A DNA stretch of 64,000 bases, taken from Gnetum montanum (taxonomy: Eukaryota > Streptophyta > Gnetopsida > Gnetales > Gnetaceae). Positions 47,078-59,022 of the stretch are shown here, piece by piece (position 1 is the stretch's first letter; each line of letters opens with the position of its first letter). The notes beneath the pieces are model-generated. The model was given only the letters and a program-made list of their open reading frames with translations, searched no databases and was not told the DNA's origin. The stretch is taken from positions 1 to 64,000 of the forward strand of contig MNCI01002112.1 in NCBI GenBank assembly GCA_015680685.1, read 5' to 3'. The translations under genes and the position numbers were made by a program.

Positions 47078-48748
47078 ATGGATGAAATCTTGTCTGCACC
47101 GCTAGTTTTAGCAAGCTCACAAGGTGAAATCATTAGACAACTTGATCCCACACTAATAGAAACTAACCTAGCCCTTAATGATGCAATCATAGCCACGTCA
47201 GAAACATCTCTAGATTGGCCAGAGCAATCGGCGCACATGCTAGATCTAGAAGCTAGAGATGTGATCGAAGATCCACTTAACGAGGTCTCTATGGTTATGC
47301 ATAGGGGTGAGACTAAAACTCTCAAGGTTAGCTCTCTATTAGACCAAAAGGCAAGTGATGACATAAAACAGGTTCTCCAGAATAACATCATGGTGTTCGC
47401 ATGGTCATAGAAGGATATGCTAGGACTAGACCTAAGATTAATTCAACACAACATAATCCTAGATTCCCATATCAAAGCCGTCAGACAAAAAGCACGAAAG
47501 ATCAAGCCAGAAGTCACGCTAGCAGTATGTGATGAAATCACTAAGCTATACCAGGCAGGTTTTATTCGTGTGGTTGATTACTCGGACTGGGTATCCAATA
47601 TTGTAGTAGTTCCCAAAAAGATCGTAGGAATACGTATTTGTATAGATTTCCGGGACTTGAACAAAGCTACAATCAAGGATAACTTCCCATTGCCAAGTAT
47701 CGACCAATCAGTGGATACAACCGCTGGACATGTGCTTTTGTCCTTCATGGATGGCTTCTTAGGATACAATCAAATACGCATTAACCTAGAGCACCAGCTA
47801 ACAATGACATTTATGACACCCTGGAGGACCTTCTTGTACACCATGATGCCTTTTGGCTTAAAAAATGCTAGAGTAACATATCAACGAGCTATGACGTACA
47901 TCTTTATCGATTACCTCTTAGGGAGGCTGAATGACTATGTTGACGATATAGCTGTTAAGTCTTTAAAGTCTGAAGATCATTCAAAGGATCTGGAGTTAGT
48001 CCTCAAAAGATGCTCTAAATATGACCTCCGACTTAACCTAAAAAAGTGTGTGTTCGGAGTCAAAATCAGACGCATGCTGGGTTTTGTGGTATCGAAAATT
48101 GGCATATGCGTAGACCCTGACAAAGTCAAAGCCATTGTTGAATTGGCACCCCCTACAAGTCTTAAGCAATTATGCGGATTACAGGGGAGGTTACAGTTTA
48201 TCAGGCGGTTCATCTCGAGATTAACTGACAAGTTACACCCTATGAAACATTTGCTTAAAAAGGGGGTTAATTTAGAATGGATGGACGATTGTCAACATGC
48301 GTTCGACAGCTTGAAGCAAGAGCTTCAATGCTTGCCAAAATTTTTCCTGCCGCAAAGGGATCAACCATTCTATATCTATCTCGCAACTTCAGACATAGCC
48401 TTAGCAGCATTACTCTGTCAAAGGAGGGGTGATGGGTCGGAAGTACCCATCTACTACTTGAGTCACGCTCTATGTGCGTATGAAACGAGGTATAATGAAG
48501 AAGAGTGTAACTACTTAGTGTTAGTATTTACGCTCAAGAAGTGTAGACATTATCTTTTCCGTAGTCAAGTTAATATCATCTGTAAAAATAACATCCTTAG
48601 GGAAATTACGCATAACTTATACGAAAGTAGCAAAATAGCTCGTTGGAAGGCTATCATGGCAGAATTCGATCTGCATTACATTGGCCAATATTCTATGAAG
48701 GTCCAAGCGATAGCCGACCAATTAGTAACATCTCCTATTGACAGTTAG
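47067..48748 (+). pseudogene. pol: E4 pol part 1: reverse transcriptase and RNase H
   Basis: Copies the element RNA into DNA. Pre-RT region with T-S-L-D-W-P and D-L-E-A-R-D-V-I-E-D-P, then a TAG at 47408 (W-S-stop-K-D-M; other copies have Tyr). RT continues open from 47417: I-D-F-R-D-L-N-K-A, F-M-D-G-F-L-G-Y-N-Q, M-P-F-G-L-K-N-A and intact Y-V-D-D (about 47938-47949). The thumb and RNase H/tether include L-Q-G-R-L-Q-F-I-R-R and Y-L-S-H-A-L. Ends at a TAG at about 48746 where E0 has Gln. This is the best-preserved RT of the window, with the catalytic site intact but the frame broken. Confidence 0.93.
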
Positions 48749-49205
48749 GCAACCATAGAGCCTGAATTTCCAAACGAATATGTACATAGTGTAAGCCCTG
48801 TCTTAACAAGCCCTGAAGCGATGTTGTATTTCGACAGAGCTTCAACCGCTAGAGGTGGCAGTGCTACCACCGTTATTACGCTATCACCTGAGGATGTGCG
48901 TCTTCACGCTTATCGCTTAACCTTCCCCTGTATGAACAATGTGGCAGAGTACGAGGGGCTCCTCAGAGGATTACTAGCTGCCAGCGAACTCGATGTTCGA
49001 CACTTGGAAATTAGGGGTGATTTGATGCTCGTCATCAATTAGATCATAGGAGTCTACGCCTGAAAATCTGTACATTTACAACCCTATTGCGATATGGCTA
49101 AAGATCTTCTGAAGAAATTTACGACCATTGATGCCCAACACGTGCCACGAAATGATAACACATTGGCCGATGCACTGGCTACGTTGGCCTTAAACATACG
49201 ATCGC
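48749..49205 (+). pseudogene. pol: E4 pol part 2: second (archaeal-type) RNase H
   Basis: Second RNase H, expected to remove RNA from the hybrid. The four acidic positions are visible: F-D-R-A-S (Asp), N-V-A-E-Y-E-G-L (Glu), I-R-G-D-L (Asp), and L-A-D-A-L-A (Asp). Two stops (about 49040 TAG, 49060 TGA) interrupt it. A second RNase H of this type between the first RNase H and integrase is diagnostic, from the literature, of the Tat lineage. Confidence 0.85.
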
Positions 49206-50545
49206 ATCTATTCGACACTTTTCCTTCTTTAATAACAGATTGTACAGGTCCTATTGTTCAGGCGGCGCAAATATCTTCTCTTCTCGAAGAAAGCACGCCA
49301 GAATGGTATGACAACATTAAAACTTACCTCTTGCAAGGTGAGCTACTGCACGAATTGACACACGCACAGAAAGATGCAATCCGCAAGCGAGCTAGGCAGT
49401 ACGTAATCATAGGAGACAGTACTCTCTGTAGATGCTCTTTTGATGGATTTTTGCTTACTTACGTCAACAAAGACCAAGCACAGCGTATCGTTGGCGAGGT
49501 TCACGAGGGATTATGCAGAGGACACGTAGCACCATGGGCTATGGCTTCAAAAAATCACCGCTTAGGGTACTACTGGCCACGCATGGAAAAAGATTGCCTG
49601 ACGAAGGTTAAAACTTGTGACACATGTTAACGTCATGCAAATCTTATACACGTGTCGCCTACAAAGTTACATACGACTCAAATCACATGGTCGTTTCAAC
49701 GATGGGGACTAGACATTATAGGTCCCATCACGCCAAAATCTTCCACAGGTCATAGCTTTATAATTACCGCTACTGAGTACTTTATGAAGTGGGTAGAAGC
49801 TATTCCTTTAAGAAAGATCACATCTCAACAGATTTGCCGTTTCATCTTAGACAACATTGTAACTAGATTTGGTCTCCCAATGACTATCGTGACTGAAAAT
49901 GGGCCATAGTTTAGTAGTACGGAAACCAAATCCTTCTGTGATAGCCTTGGTATTAAATAATCTTTTTCCTCGCCCTACTACCCGCAAGCGAATGGTCAAG
50001 CTGAAGCAATAAATAAGGTCATCATCAATCTACTCAAGAAAATGCTTGACAGTAACAAGAGACGATGGCACGAAAAAATCCTCTATGTGCTATGGGCGTA
50101 TCGTACTACATGTAGGACGGCTACAGAGAGTACACCCTACAGCCTAGTCTACGGATCTAAAGTAGTGCTGCCCCTTGAGTTGCAAATTCCTTCTCTGAGA
50201 ATGGTCCTTTCCACGATTATAAATGAGGCTCAACACACCGATTCCAGGATCATGGATCTGGATTCAGTAGAAGAGAAGCGAATACAGACACTTGATGCAA
50301 TCGAAAAGTATCAAGACAGGTAGAGGTAAAAGCATTGTCACAATCTTCAGCAGCGTCCAATCAAGAAAGGAGATTTAGTCCTCAAGGCCATTCGCGAACC
50401 AGTAGGTAAATTCTCTGCAAACTGGGAGGGCCCTTTCTTGGTGATTGATGCGTATAGCAATGGAGCATTCAAGTTAGCGGATGTCGATGGCAACGAGTTA
50501 CCAAACCCTATCAATCATATATATTTGAAGCGGTACTACATATAG
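49206..50545 (+). pseudogene. pol: E4 pol part 3: integrase
   Basis: Inserts the DNA copy in the genome. The zinc-binding HHCC region has H-E-G-L-C-R-G-H, G-Y-Y-W-P-R-M and C-D-T-C (about 49500-49628). Catalytic core: G-L-D-I-I-G-P (Asp), then V-T-E-N-G-P where the second catalytic Asp is Glu (GAA at about 49894), then P-Q-A-N-G-Q-A-E-A (Glu). C-terminal part has K-K-G-D-L-V-L-K and H-I-Y-L-K-R-Y-Y-I before TAG 50543-50545. No chromodomain seen. Stops at about 49628 (TAA), 49907 (TAG), 49960 (TAA) and two near 50322-50330. Confidence 0.92.
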
Positions 50546-50574
50546 TTGCATCTCTAGTGTGAATATCAGGTATG

Positions 50575-51072
50575 GCCATCATCATCCGCTACAACGCTAA
50601 ACTGGCAACAAATGTCTGCTATGATGTAAAACTGGCACTCCCTTAACGCGTCTGCCATGATGCTAAATAGGTATTGATCATCTGCCACGACGCAAAACTG
50701 GCAAGTTGCAACTATCCGCTACGATGTAAAACTCGCAATGTTGTATAGGTCCGCCAAGAAGAAAAACTGGCATCTATTGCAGGCGTCCACCACGACGCTA
50801 AACTGGCACCGGCTGTCCATCATGACATAAAATTGGCAAAGGTAAGTAACTGTCTGCTGAGATGTAAAACTAGCATAGATTTTTCCTTGGGTCATGACAT
50901 GAAACTGACATCCACAGCACGGTCTGCTGAGACCATAAATTAGCTCTGCCATCATCTGCTATGACTTAAAACTAACATTTCTCGGTCCTCCCAAACTTTA
51001 AACTGGGAGCATGGTCTATTGAGACTTAAAATTAGCAATGACAATTCTCCCAAGACTTAAAACTGGGGCTCA
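50575..51072 (+). repeat. Tandem array after pol (E4)
   Basis: About fifteen degenerate units of 29-40 bp. Each has a conserved half TCYGCYAYGAYGYAAAACTGGCA-like (cut here to the core ATGTAAAACTGGCA) and a variable filler of 6-16 bp. It starts about 30 bp after the pol stop. Hypervariable tandem repeats in the 3' UTR are known for Ogre-type elements. Confidence 0.88.
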
Positions 51073-52158
51073 CAAACTGCTCTCATGTAACTCAAGCGAG
51101 CATGATTATCTCTGTGCAGTTGCAAGACACATGGGATGGGATGCTGGGATAGTCCCAGCATCACTACCTCACCTGCATCCTACTGATTCCCCGGATGTGC
51201 AGAAGGGCATACTACTGACCCCTTGGAGATACCGTCACCACACCTATTCCAACGGTGGTACCTCTGAGAGGTTAGTTTCTCCGTCCAAAGCCCCAAAGGC
51301 ATTCTCATCAACTACGGCTTTGGGGATCTCCGCTCATCATGACTATCAGGCTTTGGCTTCACAGATTCATCTAGCCGGTTCTTTGCGTAACCAGTCAGAT
51401 GCGCTAAGTCTGATGTTCTTTGGTAGCAATATGCTGGGCTGAGCCTTAAGAGTGAAAACTCGAGCCTCATGCTACAATTTCTCCTTCATGGCCCAATCAA
51501 TATATCTTGCCTCTAATAGTACTTGTTTTAACAACCTCGCCTGCAATTCGCACGTACAATGGTATCCTCTGTTTTCTTCTTTGGTTGCAGGTTACTTGGT
51601 TCGAGGATGTCATTCAAAGATGCATTCATCTGAGCAGTGAAGTACAAAAAACGGTTTGAAATGGCTACTCAGGTTAGCTTGTCCACTTAGAAGTGCATCC
51701 CTATTCCCCTTATAATCCTACCCTCAGCTCTTACTATACTTTATCTCTACCATCTGCTTCCCGTTTGCAAAATCTATGCACACAACACCCGTTTTCCGCA
51801 TTCGCATTACAATCAAGTTCATAAACTAGCGTAACAAAATTTGCCTAATGGACGCCCAAAAAAAATGGGCTCGGCAAAATGGGTGAAACACATCCACCCA
51901 GGCCGTGCAGATGCAACAAAATTCATCTATGAAACCCCTTCATCTACAAAGTGATAGCATAATTCCATGCTAACGCATCTGTAGGAGAAAGCCTAACTAC
52001 TTATGCGTGAAGAAGTCATCCTTATTCATTTGCATCTTCCCCAAACCTGTTTCCTCCTATACCATCCTATCTTCTATTCCCTCCATCTTTGCGCTTCTAT
52101 GTTGATAGGCGACACTTGAGTAACCATCGATGAACGTTGTTGGTGCTTTTACCTATCT
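51073..52158 (+). other. E4 3' untranslated region
   Basis: No recognised domain. An open frame at 51038-51442 (134 codons) overlaps the array and has no motif. TACGC motifs are frequent. The region ends at the polypurine-tract hairpin. Confidence 0.6.
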
Positions 52159-52233
52159 GGTGTTTCGTATTCTTTGTCGACGTCTTTCGAGCAAGCCTTG
52201 TAACCGTCGACAAAGAGGGGCCATTGAAACACC
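52159..52233 (+). promoter_or_regulatory. Polypurine tract hairpin (E4)
   Basis: Arms: GGTGTTTC (52159-52166) with GAAACACC (52226-52233), and CTTTGTCGACG (52172-52182) with CGTCGACAAAG (52205-52215). Between the inner and outer stems the 3' side carries AGGGGCCATT, that is, the G-rich end of the polypurine tract and the LTR border. The loop is about 22 nt. The inner 11-bp stem is perfect. Plus-strand DNA synthesis would start at this tract. Confidence 0.85.
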
Positions 52234-53791
52234 GTGAAAATTGTGAGTCGGCCTCAGGCGAAGATTCGCAATTTAGACAAAAGTACATGACAGAATTCCA
52301 GAAAGGAGAACAAGGAAAGACAAGGCAAAGAGGCACGTGACATCAAGACTTCAGTTTCCTTTTGCAGATTTTCTATCTTATTATGTTTTCCATTTTTACA
52401 CTATCGTACGCAACATAGTGTAATGATGCTTAGCATAACATAGCCTGATATTAGAAGGCGCTTTACTTCAGCAGATGTGGTGAAACTTAAGGCCTAAGCA
52501 GCATAATATGCAATATCTTGTGTATTCTGCTAAGTATTTTGTCCAAGAGCAGATTTACGCTCTGTTACGCAAGGCAGTGTAATGAGCTTTGAAAGCATCA
52601 CAGAGAATCCAAAGGAAGCGCAACAGGTCAACTCTTTTCTCTTTCTTGAAAATTGATCATCTTACACTCTTTACGCAACGCAGCGTACGTCAGCGTAATT
52701 CATTGTCAAGCTAATCATTGTTTACGCTTCACTACGCTTGGCAGCGTGAATGAGCGTAAAGCAACTTGAGTCCATTACTTTTGTGCTTTATTACGCTCTT
52801 GCACGTGACGCAATGCGTACGAGCGTAATATAGCCCAAAATCAACTGAGATAATGCCTGATCCACATTTGTTACTCATACGCACAATACAAAGATGCATG
52901 TATTATGCGTAGTCACAAATTTCGACACAAGGATGGTCAAGTCAACGATCTTCTAAGTTTGAAACATGTGTCATCACAGCCATGCCTTCTCCACACATTG
53001 AAACTTATAAATATCCCAGTTGGCGAAGGAAAAGGGGGGGGGAATAGACGGAGCAACATAGAGAGACAGAGGAAGAGAGCAGCACTTTGGCAATCTTTTG
53101 GCAGCATTATCTTTCAACAGAGACAAGAAACATTTTATTGAGCATTGGCAGTAGGAGCGATTGGTCCTTTGGTGAAGACACAACTTTCTCCATTGGTGAT
53201 CATTGGCAGTTCTGAGCAGAGACTACCCAAGGCAAAAGGAGCAGATCAGAGATTGAGAGATCATCTGGCATGGTTTGTGAGCTCTATTGATCAGAAGCAG
53301 TTGATCGATAGACGTTAGAACTTGACCTTCCTTGCATCCCATCTCTGGCCTACGAGGTAGATTGGACTCCATTCTGTACTTCTGCTTAGACAGTTTTCTT
53401 GTTATTTTGTGTTTGCTTCACACAAGGCAATCGAGGTCTCCCCAGTGTAATGTGGTATACAAAATATTCATTTTTTAGGTCTAAGCATAGATCTTGAAAT
53501 CACGCATTTCTCTCTTGTCTGATTCCTTTTACCGTGTTAACGTTATCATTATTACAATTCATCTACATTTTTTTTCTCTCATTTTGCGACTCGACGAATC
53601 AAATCATGCCACGAAAATATTCATAACCTCCATTGGTTTATTGATTTAGTAAGTCCCTGTCAAATCGACAAGACCGTTCAGGGCACTGCGGATCCATTTT
53701 CTCCAACACAGCTCTCGCACGGATCCGTGGTTAAGACTGTATACACGGATTTTGTTTAGTATTCTAGTTGCCGACATTTTCCGTTGTTACA
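52225..53791 (+). repeat. E4 3' LTR
   Basis: 1,567 bp, TGAAACACC...cgttgttaca, complete. TATA at 53006-53013, U5 signature 'aagaccgttcagggcac' near 53670. Followed by AGGTA. Confidence 0.96.
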
Positions 53792-53796
53792 AGGTA
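53792..53796 (+). repeat. E4 target-site duplication, right copy
   Basis: AGGTA, identical to 36546-36550. Confidence 0.9.
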
Positions 53797-54528
53797 GGTA
53801 AAGGGGAAGGATAGGATGTGCACTCCAAATTAGCTAAGCTAGTTAAGACAACCACCTTGTAGTGATGTAGTGTCCTGGCGCCATGGCAAAATGCATCTCT
53901 AACCGACGCCCCTATGGTACGCACCCTGCAAACACAACAGAAAGAAAATCAAAACAAAAAACCATGATGAAAAATGAAGGTGAAGGTCTTTCTTGTTGTG
54001 GATGTTGCTAGAGCTTTGGGATTTGTTGTTGAGGCATGCGACGTCCAAACTAGGAAGGCCAATAGCGGGCTTGGCAGCATTAGTGTGGAGGAGCTGGCAC
54101 CAAGGAGGCTAGGAGTTATTGTGAATGCGGATGCTTAGGAATCATTACACAAGGCAAGCATTATTAGTTCAGCTATGAGATGGGCTACCCAATAGCTAAA
54201 TGTCTCTTGAGCTTGGACGCTGGTAGGGGTTGGAGGATAACAATATTGTGGTTGGGCGACAATACTGCTAGAACTCTAGCAGTAGGCGCTGACCAGGGAA
54301 GCTATTGCCAGGGCGATAAGCCATGGCGGCAGTAGGTCTAGAGGATCAGTAGGATGCCATACAACATCTCCATAGGATCATCAAGATGCTAGGAGTAGTG
54401 GCATTGCATATGTTCTAGAGGGTGTTTTATTGGCATCATGAACTGTAATGTCCCACTGCTTGTCAGCACTATGCATGCTCGCTTGTTGTGTACTGGCAAA
54501 GATGCATGCTGGGGATGTCCCATGAACC
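53797..54528 (-). other. E3 3' UTR, right piece
   Basis: Non-coding. The ggatgtgcactcc block (about 53813) aligns with E2 (about 25470) and E1 (about 10425). Confidence 0.65.
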
Positions 54529-54935
54529 TAGTTTGAGATCTTGGTAGACCATGGTGTTCTCATTTAAGGTCTCAGTAGACTGCTATGCTGGTTTAAGGTC
54601 CCAGTAGACCGTATGTGCCAGTTTTTCGTCATAGTAGATAGTCGCTATGCTACTTTAAGGTCCTAGTAGACTGTTGTGCTAGTTTACCATCGTAGCAGAT
54701 AGTGGATGAGCTAGTTTAAGGTCCTAGCAAACTATCTATGTCGATTTATAGTCATAGCAGACTGTCTATGCTAGTTTTACATCACAGCAGACGTTGGTGA
54801 AGCTTTGGCAGTTTTACATTGTAGCAGACATTTGTTTGCCAATTTTACATCGTAGCGAATGATGGTTTGCTAGTTTGATGTCATAGCGAATGATGGTTTG
54901 CCAATTTAACATGATAGTGGATGATTTCTTAACAT
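54529..54935 (-). repeat. Tandem array after pol (E3)
   Basis: About twelve units of 30-36 bp with the core gctagttttacatcRtagcaga / gtttaaggtcctagtagac, directly before the integrase end. Confidence 0.87.
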
Positions 54936-54944
54936 GTTCATGCT

Positions 54945-57900
54945 TCAGATATAGTACAGATTGAGGTATGAGTGTTTTACCGAATTTGCAAACTCGTCAT
55001 CCATGTCTACCAGCTTGAAGGCCCTATTCCCAAAGGCTTTTGTTACCATATGTGGACCTTCCTAGTTTGCTAAGAATTTGTTCATATGCTCACAGATAGC
55101 CTTGAGAACAAGGTATCCCTTCTGTATTGGCTGTTGATGCGGATTTACATGATGTTTTTGCCCTAGCTTGTTCTAATAGTGCTCTATGCAACCCAATGTT
55201 TGTGCACGGTCCTCCTCTATTGAGTCGAGGTCGATGATCCTTGACTCATTGTTCTAGGCTTTACTCAAGACATTTGATAGGATCATCTAGAGTGATGGCA
55301 CCTGTAACTCAAGAGGTAACACCACTTTAGATCCATAAATAAGACTATAAGGTGTCTTACCTGTTGCAGTCCTGCATGTCGTCCTGTAAGCCCACAACAC
55401 ATAGAGGATTTTCTCATGCCATCGCCTCTTATTGTTGTTAAGAATTCTTTTCAGCAAGTTGATGATGGACTTATTTGTAGTATCTTCTTGTCCATTTTCC
55501 TATGGGTAGTATGGTGAGGAGAATGATTGTATGATGCCAATATTGCTGCAAAAGGTTCAAGTTTCTGCACTACTAAACTATGGCCCATTGTTGGTCACAA
55601 TAGTCATGGAAAGCCCAAACCTTGTCATGATGTTGTCGAAGATGAAGTGGAAAACTTGCTGAGATGTAGTCTTCCTCATGGGGATAACCTCCATCCACTT
55701 AGTAAAATACTCAATGGCGATGATGATGAAGTTATGCCTTGTGGAGGACTTAGGCATGATAGGTCCTATGAGGTCTAGCCCCCATCACTGGAAAGGCCAT
55801 GTCATCTGCATTGGATGGAGCTCTGTAGGTGAAACATGTATGAGATTTTCATATTGTTGGCATGTATCACATGTCTTGACTTTAGCTAGGTAGTAACGCT
55901 CCATGTGAGGCTAGTAATACCCTAGACATCTAATTTTTGCATCCATAGCCCTAGGTGTTCTGTGTCCACCACACAATCCCTTATGTACTTCATAAATCAC
56001 CTTCTGCACTTGCTCCTTATTTATGAATGCCAGAAATATCCCATCATAGGAGTATTTTCATAGAGCGTTGTCTCCCATGAGCACATATTGCCAAGCACGC
56101 TTATGAATCACATCTCTCTGGGTAGATGTCAATCCTCTTGGGGGCTCGCCAAGTTGCAGGTAGGCTTTAATGTTGGCATACCTCTCTTAGGTATTTGCAG
56201 CACTGACAGAGGCTACGTGTACCGTTAGAGTGATAGGCTCCATTCACTCAGTAATTGAGGTTGGTAAACTTGCAAACAAGTGTGATGGAATATTTAATGC
56301 TAGGGTGGCCAAGGTATCTACTACGGTGTTTTCATTGTGTGGAACATGTTGCATGTCTGTTGTTGTAAACTATTCGAGTAGGCTTTTCACTAAGTTGTAA
56401 TAGGGTTGCAGGTGTGTACCCTTGCAGGGGTAGACCTTGGTGATTTGATTCATAACTAGTTGTAAATCTCTGTGAATCACCAGGTGTTGTATGCTTAATG
56501 CTTGGGCTACTAAGAGGACCCTGAGTAACCCCTTGTACTCTGCCACGTTGTTTGTATAAGGGAATGCAAATCGATAAGAAAAAGGATGCATTTCCCTAGA
56601 GGGGAATGTAATGATAGTAGCTACACTACCACCTTGCGTGGTCAAGGCACCATCGAAATGCAAAGTAACTTTAAGATGCGATGGAACAATGTTGACAGTG
56701 CTAACATGCTCATCTGGAAATTTGGGATCTATGATTGCCTAGTTGTCGATGGGTGAGGTCGTAAGTTGCATTGCTATGACTTGACCTTTCATCGATGATT
56801 GGCTCACATAATGTAAATCAAATTCCACTATTATTAATTTCCATCGGACTGTCCTACTACTTTCATACAGATTATTTGTGATAGCCCGGAGTATGTTTCT
56901 CTTGCAAATAATGTTAATCTTGCTATGAAATAGGTAGTATGTCCACTTCTTCAATGTAAACACTAAGGCAAGACAGTTTCTCTCCACCTTATTGTATTTC
57001 ACTTCATACACTATCAATGCATGACTTAGATAGGACACTGGTATCTCAGAACCGTTATACCGTTTCTAACATAACAATGCCACGATCGACGTTTCTAAGG
57101 TGGCAAGATAGATGAAGAAAGGCTTATCCCTCTGTGGTGGGTAAATAGTTGGGAGGTGCAAAATTTCTTTCTTCAGATCATCAAAGGCTTGTTGGCACTA
57201 TGGCATCCATTCAAAGTTAACCCCTTTCTTCAGTAGATGTTGCATAGGGTGTAACTTGCTTGTCAATTTTGTTATAAATCTTTTGATAAACTATACTCTA
57301 CCTTGTAACCTATGCAATTCCTTAATATTTGTAGGTGGCGCTAGGTTAACGATGGCCTTGACTTTGTCAAGGTCCACTTGTATTCTGGCCTCCAATACTA
57401 CAAATCCTAACATGCATTCGGTTCTCACCCCGAAGACACACTTTTTAGGATTAAGGCGTAAGTCATGCATATGGCAACACTAGATTGTCGGGATGATCAG
57501 CAGCTTCTTTAGATTTCGCCGCTATGTCATCCATGTAATCATTCAGTGTTTCTAAGATTTAGTCACTAAAGATGTAAGTCATGGCTTGTTGGTAGGTTGC
57601 TCTGGCATTCTTGAGCCCAAAAGGCATCATAGTGTAACTAAAGGTACCCCATGGGTTCATGAAGGTTGTTGTTAACTGATGTTCTAGGTTAATGCAAATT
57701 TGGTTGTAGCCAGAGAAACCATCCATGAAGGATAATAGAGCATGACTAGCTGTAGTGTCAATGAGTTGATCAATACTTAGAAGTGGGAAATCATCTTTGA
57801 TTGTTACTTTATTCAGATCCTGGAAGTCTATACAAATTTGTATCCCTCCCATTTTCTTAGAAACTATAATGATGTAAGACACCCATTTTGAGTAATCAAC

Positions 57901-58430
57901 TGCCTAGATGAAACCAACCTAGTATGGTTTGGTGATTTCATCTTGTACAACCAGTTCAATCTCAAGTTTAACCTTGCGAGCTTTCTGCTTAATCATTTTC
58001 ATGCACAGGTCTAAGATGATGTTGTGTTGTATCAGCCTTGGATCTAAACTTGGCATGTCGCTATATGACCATGGAAAGACTTCAATGTTATCTTGTAGAA
58101 TTTTGGCTACATCTTTGTGCATCTACGAATCTAGGAGGGAACTAAGTTTTAATGTTTTTACCTCCCCCCTGAATGTGGTCATAGGCACTTCGATGAGAGG
58201 GTCCTTAGTTACATCCCTAGCCTCTAAATCTAGGGCTTGGACTAGATGCTTAGGCCACTCTGTGGATACTACTAAGGATGCTATGGTGCTAACTACAGGT
58301 GATTCCTAGTCTATTAGATCTAGGTTCAGTTGTCTTGCGAGTTTGCCATGTGGACCTACTAAAGCTAAAGGTGAAGAAAGATCATGATGGATTTCCATCC
58401 TCACTCAACTTGCCAAAATGGGATCAAAGT
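54945..58430 (-). pseudogene. pol: E3 pol: RT, RNase H, second RNase H, integrase
   Basis: Minus strand. The pre-RT part begins near 58430. RT is open over 57882-57559 with I-D-F-Q-D-L-N-K-V, F-M-D-G-F-S-G-Y-N-Q and M-P-F-G-L-K-N; the catalytic site is Y-M-D-D near 57520-57550, intact. RNase H is near 57038-56739. The second RNase H near 56663-56370 has F-D-G-A, A-E-Y-K-G-L and, one frame on, the last Asp. Integrase has the zinc region near 55860-55960. The second catalytic residue reads Asn (V-T-N-N-G-P, about 55585-55605), so integrase is inactive. It ends Y-L-N-L-Y-Y-I then TGA at 54945-54947. Several stops and frameshifts occur. Confidence 0.9.
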
Positions 58431-58544
58431 CTAGTCAAGACGTACCTATTTTTAGTAACTATGCATAGCAAAAATTTGCAAAGTAGCAATGAAATATGAG
58501 CAATGGAAATAAGTGGAAAGTATGATAGAAAAATTGAGATTTTC

Positions 58545-58830
58545 TAGTTTAATGTTGTGGCGAATTGCTTGGAAGTTGAAATGCAAAACTGCTAATGTAA
58601 AAATGCAAAAGCTACTAGTTTAACATATTTGTGGACTACCAACAAGTTAGAGTATTAGTTTAAGGTCATTGCGGACTTCCTAGATGTAAAAATGTAAAAT
58701 TACTAGTATAAAGAATGGGAAGCTGCTAATGTGAAAATGCAAAACTGCTGATGTAAAAATGCGAAACTACTAGTTTAATGTCATTCAACGAGTAAAAGGG
58801 TCGAAACTGCTAGTTTAAGGTCTTTTTAGA
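58545..58830 (-). repeat. Array between pol and antisense gene (E3)
   Basis: Six or seven units with ctagtttaaggtcWttgYRgac and 'aaactgctaatgtaaaaatgc' filler. It is the largest array at this position among the elements. Confidence 0.8.
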
Positions 58831-59014
58831 CTACTAACTAGATATTTTTGTGAAGGAAAATGGCTTGTTTGAAGCATGTCAAGGCTTTTCACCCAAGCCC
58901 ACCTATCTTAATGCAAATAGTGCTACTACATTGTGGCAGGCATGCTACACTGCACAGAATACTCCACATTAAACATGGAGAGAGAATGACAAGTTTCCTT
59001 TTCACCATTGCAGT

Positions 59015-59022
59015 TATAAATA
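59015..59022 (+). promoter_or_regulatory. TATA box of the E3 antisense gene
   Basis: TATAAATA about 155-162 bp before the exon 1 ATG at 59177. Confidence 0.6.

Larger units (their letters stand above)
36551..53791 (+). mobile_element. E4: complete Tat-like retrotransposon carrying an antisense gene
   Basis: A 17,241-bp plus-strand element with both LTRs, a 5-bp duplication of the target (AGGTA), polypurine tract, gag, protease, RT, two RNase H modules and integrase. A five-kb block between protease and RT holds an eight-exon gene on the opposite strand. It is the youngest layer, inserted in the E3 3' UTR. The two LTRs have diverged noticeably (22 differences counted in the first 330 bp, 20 of them transitions), and all reading frames have stops, so this copy is dead but well preserved. 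The 5' LTR has an assembly gap. Confidence 0.95.

Noticed and set aside
50575-51072. CRISPR-like array
   Set aside because: Units are degenerate with no constant repeat and spacer length, and they sit in a plant retrotransposon. They are 3' UTR minisatellites.
51038-51442. 134-codon plus-strand open frame after E4 pol
   Set aside because: Begins inside the tandem array, has no domain and no support from other copies.
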